A stretch of 64,000 bases of DNA from Rhizobium sp. NRK18 (GTDB lineage Bacteria; Pseudomonadota; Alphaproteobacteria; Rhizobiales; Rhizobiaceae). The DNA lies in assembly GCF_024385575.1 (NCBI RefSeq), contig NZ_JANFMV010000001.1, positions 496,001-560,000 of the forward strand. Direction: 5' to 3'. A program made the translations under genes and the position numbers. Shown here piece after piece: positions 60,808 to 64,000 of this stretch. Position 1 is the first letter of the stretch. Each line of letters starts with the position of its first letter. The notes under the pieces were generated by a model. The model ran no database searches. It saw only the letters and a list, made by a program, of their open reading frames with translations, and was not told the DNA's origin.

Positions 60808-61862
60808 GTTATAGCGTCTTCGATCATCCGATCCTCTCGGGCCTCGTCGGTAACGACGAGGTCGCGGCGTGTTTTTCGACGGATGCGGACATCCGTGCCA
60901 TGCTGCAATTCGAGGCAGCGCTCGCCCGCGTCGAGGGCCGCCTCGGCGTCATTCCGCCGGCGGCGGGGCTGAGGATTGCCGAGGTTTGCGCGTCCTTCCG
61001 ACCGGATATCTTCCGCTTGAGGGAGGCGGTCGGTCGGGATGGCGTGGTCATTCCGGATCTGGTTTTCCAGCTGCGCCAGGCCGTTGGCGGCGACGAGGCC
61101 CAGCACGTCCATTTCGGCGCCACGAGCCAGGATGCGATCGACACCAGCCTGATGCTGCGTTTGAAGACAGCGACCGGCATTCTTGTCCGGCAGACATCGG
61201 CGGTGATAGCCGGTCTCGACCGCTTGCTGGCCACTTTCGGCGGCAACCGGCTGATGGGCTTTACCCGCATGCAGGCGGCGATCCCGATCACGGCCGCCGA
61301 CCGGATCCGGACGTGGCGGGAGCCGTTGGTCGGCAGTGCTGCCCGGTTCGATGCGTTCGGGGCTGACGGTTTTGCCCTGCAGTTCGGCGGCGCTGCCGGC
61401 ACACTCGAAAAGCTCGGCGAAAAGGCCGATGCGGTGCGCGCCGCGCTGGCCGGGGAGCTCGGCCTTGCCGATCGGCCACAATGGCAAAGCCAACGCGATC
61501 GTGTGGCAGAATTCGCCTCCCTGCTGTCGCTGTTGACTGGCTCGCTCGGAAAATTCGGACAGGACGTTGCGTTGCTTGCTGAACGCGCGGACGAAATTCG
61601 TCTTTCCGGTGGTGGCGGTTCGTCCGCCATGCCGCACAAGCAGAACCCGGTCGCGGCCGAGACCCTGGTGGCGCTTGCGCGTTTCAATGCAGTGCAGGTC
61701 TCCGGGCTGCATCACAGCCTCGTTCACGAGCAGGAACGCTCCGGAGCGGCATGGACGCTGGAATGGATGATCCTGCCGCAGATGGTCGGCGCAACGGCGG
61801 CCGCTCTGACGCTGGCGACCGCACTCACTGAGCGGATCGAGATGCTCGGCACAGCCGACTGA
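60804..61862 (+). CDS. pcaB: 3-carboxy-cis,cis-muconate cycloisomerase
   Basis: The 352-residue protein is a fumarase/aspartase-superfamily lyase with the signature GGSSAMPHKQNPVAAE (about residues 271-286). It cyclises beta-carboxy-cis,cis-muconate to 4-carboxymuconolactone. It is the last gene of pcaDCHGB. At 352 residues it is shorter than the ~450-residue enzymes of gammaproteobacteria, as in other rhizobia. An imperfect stem at 61874-61890 follows. Confidence 0.92.
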   Translation: MSYSVFDHPILSGLVGNDEVAACFSTDADIRAMLQFEAALARVEGRLGVIPPAAGLRIAEVCASFRPDIFRLREAVGRDGVVIPDLVFQLRQAVGGDEAQHVHFGATSQDAIDTSLMLRLKTATGILVRQTSAVIAGLDRLLATFGGNRLMGFTRMQAAIPITAADRIRTWREPLVGSAARFDAFGADGFALQFGGAAGTLEKLGEKADAVRAALAGELGLADRPQWQSQRDRVAEFASLLSLLTGSLGKFGQDVALLAERADEIRLSGGGGSSAMPHKQNPVAAETLVALARFNAVQVSGLHHSLVHEQERSGAAWTLEWMILPQMVGATAAALTLATALTERIEMLGTAD

Positions 61863-62033
61863 AGGTTGTGTCCGCAGTCGTGACGACTGCTTCCTCTGCG
61901 GCATAAGGGATTGAAAATCAGTCTTCCATACCGGTTGCGTGCGCAGACAGTTTTGCGCATGATGCCGGTCGCCGGCCATTGCACCGGCTTGATCCTCCCT
62001 TATTTCAGCCAGACATTTCCGGATACATGAATC

Positions 62034-63035
62034 ATGATCGAAACTCCCTATCTCCTCTTCCTCGGCGACGCGGCAGATCCGCTGGCGGCCAAGGTCGCGC
62101 AAGGCATCAAGGACTGGCGACCGGAGTTTGCCGTGGGCCAAATCCGCCTTGAGGGTTGCAATGCCGACATGAAGCTGCCGGACATGACCATTGCGGAGGC
62201 CGTCGGGAAGGGCGTCAAGACACTCGTCATCGGCGTCGCCAACCGTGGCGGGGTTATTTCTCCGGCATGGAAGAGCGTGCTGATCGAAGCGCTCGAAGCA
62301 GGTCTCGACATCGCTTCCGGCCTGCACAATCTCTTGCGCAACGAGGCGGACCTCGCAGCGAAGGCGAAGGAACTCGGCCGTTCGCTGCATGACGTGCGCA
62401 TTCCGACCGTCCAGTATCCGATCGCCAACGGCAAGAAGCGGAGCGGCAAGCGCATGCTGGCCGTCGGTACCGATTGCTCCGTCGGCAAGATGTACACGGC
62501 GCTCTGCGTCGAGAGGGCGATGCGCGCGGCCGGCAAGAAGGCGACGTTCCGCGCCACCGGCCAGACCGGTATCCTGATCACGGGCGACGGGGTGCCGCTC
62601 GACGCGGTCATTGCCGATTTCATGGCAGGTTCGATCGAATATCTGACGCCCGACAACGACGCCGATCACTGGGACCTGATCGAAGGGCAGGGCAGCCTGT
62701 TCCACGCCTCCTATTCCGGCGTGACGCTGGCGCTGGTGCATGGCGGGCAGCCGGATGCGCTCGTCCTTTGCCACGAGCCCAATCGGCCGCATATGCGCGG
62801 CCTGCCGGACTATCAGCTGCCGAGCCTTGAGGCTCTTCGCGATCTGGCGCTGACCATGGCACAAATCGTCAATCCCGACTGCAAGGTTGTCGGCGTCTCG
62901 CTCAACACGTCCGCCATGTCGGATGCGGAATCGCTTGCCTATTGCGCCGAAGTCGAAAAGCGCATGGGCCTGCCGACTGTCGATCCGTTCCGCCACGGCG
63001 CGGAAAGGCTTGCCGAAGCGCTGGAGGCGATATGA
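62034..63035 (+). CDS. dgcN: N-acetyltransferase DgcN (DUF1611 family)
   Basis: The 333-residue DUF1611 protein has a P-loop-like VGTDCSVGKMYT (about residues 144-155) and several conserved acidic and His stretches (GQGSLFHASYSGVTL, CHEPNRPHMRG). In marine alphaproteobacteria DgcN acetylates D-glutamate and works with DgcA, the racemase encoded next. This is a recent family assignment; the motif and the adjacent gene are the evidence. The two genes overlap by four bases (ATGA). Confidence 0.85.
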   Translation: MIETPYLLFLGDAADPLAAKVAQGIKDWRPEFAVGQIRLEGCNADMKLPDMTIAEAVGKGVKTLVIGVANRGGVISPAWKSVLIEALEAGLDIASGLHNLLRNEADLAAKAKELGRSLHDVRIPTVQYPIANGKKRSGKRMLAVGTDCSVGKMYTALCVERAMRAAGKKATFRATGQTGILITGDGVPLDAVIADFMAGSIEYLTPDNDADHWDLIEGQGSLFHASYSGVTLALVHGGQPDALVLCHEPNRPHMRGLPDYQLPSLEALRDLALTMAQIVNPDCKVVGVSLNTSAMSDAESLAYCAEVEKRMGLPTVDPFRHGAERLAEALEAI

Positions 63036-64000
63036 GCGGATTGCAGCTTACCGTTCGGGATGAAATCTTTCCGATCGCTGGCTCCTTCACGATCTCGCGC
63101 GGATCCCGCACCGAGATCAGGGTTGTGACTGTCGAACTGACGGACGGCCGCTATACCGGCCGGGGCGAATGCGTACCCTATGCCCGCTACGGTGAAACGG
63201 TCGAGGGCGTCATCGAGACCATCCGTTCTGTTGCGACCGACCTGAAGATCGGCATGGAGCGGGCCGGGCTTCAGAAGCGCCTGCCGCCGGGTGCCGCCCG
63301 CAACGCGCTCGACTGCGCCTTCTGGGATCTGGAAGCCAAGCGGGCGGACCTGCCGGCCTGGCAGCTGGCGGGCCTGCGCGAGCCCAAGCCGTTGCCGACG
63401 GCCTATACGTTGTCACTCGGCACGCCGGAGAGCATGCGCCAGAGTGCGGCGAAGAACGCCGACCGGCCGCTCCTGAAGGTCAAACTCGGCACCGACAGTG
63501 ATCTCGAGCGGATCGAGGCCGTCAGGGCTGGCGCTCCGAATGCGACGATCATCGTCGATGCCAATGAAGGCTGGACGGTCGAGCAGTATCTCGAGCTGGC
63601 CCCTGTCTTCGTCCGCCTTGGCGTGGCGCTCGTCGAACAGCCGTTGCCGGCGGGTGCGGACGAGGCGCTGCGCGGCATCGAGCGGCTGCTGCCCGTCTGT
63701 GCCGACGAGAGTTGCCACGATCGGGCGTCGCTGCCGAAGCTCAAGGGCAAGTATGACCTCATCAACATCAAGATCGACAAGACCGGCGGGCTGACCGAGG
63801 CGCTGGAGCTGAAAAAGGCCGCGCAGTCGGCGGGCTTCGGCGTGATGGTCGGCTGCATGCTCGGAACCTCGCTCGCCATGGCGCCGGCCTTCCTGATCGC
63901 GCAGGGCGCTCAGTATGTCGATCTCGACGGGCCACTGCTGCTCGCATCCGAGCGCGACCCTGCCATTCACTATGACGGCTCGATCATGCATCCGCCGTCT
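63032..64000 (+). CDS. dgcA: DgcA-like N-acetyl-D-glutamate racemase / dipeptide epimerase (partial)
   Basis: The frame is open to the window end; 323 residues are visible and the natural length is about 325. It is an enolase-superfamily protein of the muconate-lactonizing/dipeptide-epimerase group: Lys149/Lys151 (LLKVKLG), metal ligands Asp176 (VDANEGW), Glu202 (VEQPL) and Asp225 (CADES), and a second catalytic Lys in INIKIDKTGG near residue 247. In the DgcN/DgcA pathway it epimerises N-acetyl-D-glutamate; dipeptide epimerase activity is an alternative. It overlaps dgcN by four bases. Confidence 0.85.
   Translation, partial: MSGLQLTVRDEIFPIAGSFTISRGSRTEIRVVTVELTDGRYTGRGECVPYARYGETVEGVIETIRSVATDLKIGMERAGLQKRLPPGAARNALDCAFWDLEAKRADLPAWQLAGLREPKPLPTAYTLSLGTPESMRQSAAKNADRPLLKVKLGTDSDLERIEAVRAGAPNATIIVDANEGWTVEQYLELAPVFVRLGVALVEQPLPAGADEALRGIERLLPVCADESCHDRASLPKLKGKYDLINIKIDKTGGLTEALELKKAAQSAGFGVMVGCMLGTSLAMAPAFLIAQGAQYVDLDGPLLLASERDPAIHYDGSIMHPPS

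Noticed and set aside
61874..61890. 17-base odd palindrome after pcaB as terminator or operator
   Set aside because: Seven-base stem with three-base loop and no U-tract; too weak to call as a feature.
60633..62996. A 787-codon open frame on the minus strand across pcaG, pcaB and dgcN
   Set aside because: Its translation is low-similarity, Arg/His-rich sequence opposite well-supported genes; long antisense frames are common in GC-rich DNA.

Overview
This 64 kb window reads as chromosomal or chromid DNA of an alphaproteobacterium of the family Rhizobiaceae (Agrobacterium/Rhizobium/Ensifer-like). The evidence is the GC-rich, densely coding sequence with long non-coding open frames opposite real genes, the gene order glgP-glgB-glgC-glgA-pgm, the arrangement pcaQ <-> pcaDCHGB, a sarcosine oxidase soxBDAG operon, a eukaryotic-type ornithine decarboxylase with a long speF-type leader, a TakP-like TRAP transporter and a MarR-FUSC pair. 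I found no rRNA, tRNA, insertion sequence, prophage or CRISPR array. About 58 protein genes are supported; the first (trhO) and last (dgcA) run off the window.

Layout. 1-9.0 kb: tRNA hydroxylase trhO (partial), a CHAD/CYTH polyphosphate-related pair, KDPG aldolase eda, a DUF533 protein, a FUSC-type exporter with its MarR regulator, a GNAT enzyme and a small membrane protein, and a DUF1007/NicO metal-transport pair. 9.0-16.9 kb: a LysR regulator, the speF-type leader and ornithine decarboxylase, a second GNAT, an OmpW-like outer-membrane protein behind a perfect FNR/FixK box, a glyoxalase-related protein, a secreted SH3b/crystallin-like protein and a chemoreceptor. 16.9-24.4 kb: a CobW GTPase-WD40-DUF2267 operon, GNAT, creatininase-family hydrolase, MarR, LacI plus 2-hydroxyacid dehydrogenase, and a PuuD-type amidase. 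24.7-28.4 kb: a TakP-type TRAP transporter whose binding-protein gene faces its two permease genes. 28.8-36.4 kb: aa3 oxidase subunit IV, a TPR lipoprotein, rpsU, soxBDAG and a MaoC-type hydratase.

36.4-48.5 kb is the glycogen cluster (glgX, then an FKBP gene and a small cytochrome c, pgm, glgA, glgC, glgB, glgP). 48.6-55.3 kb is a three-gene operon encoding two transglutaminase-like proteins, a DUF2126 putative amidoligase and a circularly permuted ATP-grasp/alpha-E fusion; it looks like an uncharacterised peptide-ligating or peptide-trimming system and is the best candidate for undescribed biology. 55.4-56.9 kb encodes a mannose-1-P guanylyltransferase/mannose-6-P isomerase. 57.2-61.9 kb is the protocatechuate branch of the beta-ketoadipate pathway with a PcaQ box between pcaQ and pcaD. 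62.0-64.0 kb is dgcN-dgcA for D-amino-acid catabolism.

Together the region combines carbon storage (glycogen), catabolism of small nutrients (protocatechuate, sarcosine, keto acids, D-amino acids, KDPG), and metal and stress functions. Several intergenic regions carry readable regulatory structure: the speF leader, FNR/FixK box, PcaQ box, a MarR operator-like palindrome, palindromes before eda and lacI, and a hairpin covering the ribosome site of the DUF533 gene. All functions are inferred from sequence motifs and family knowledge; no search was run.
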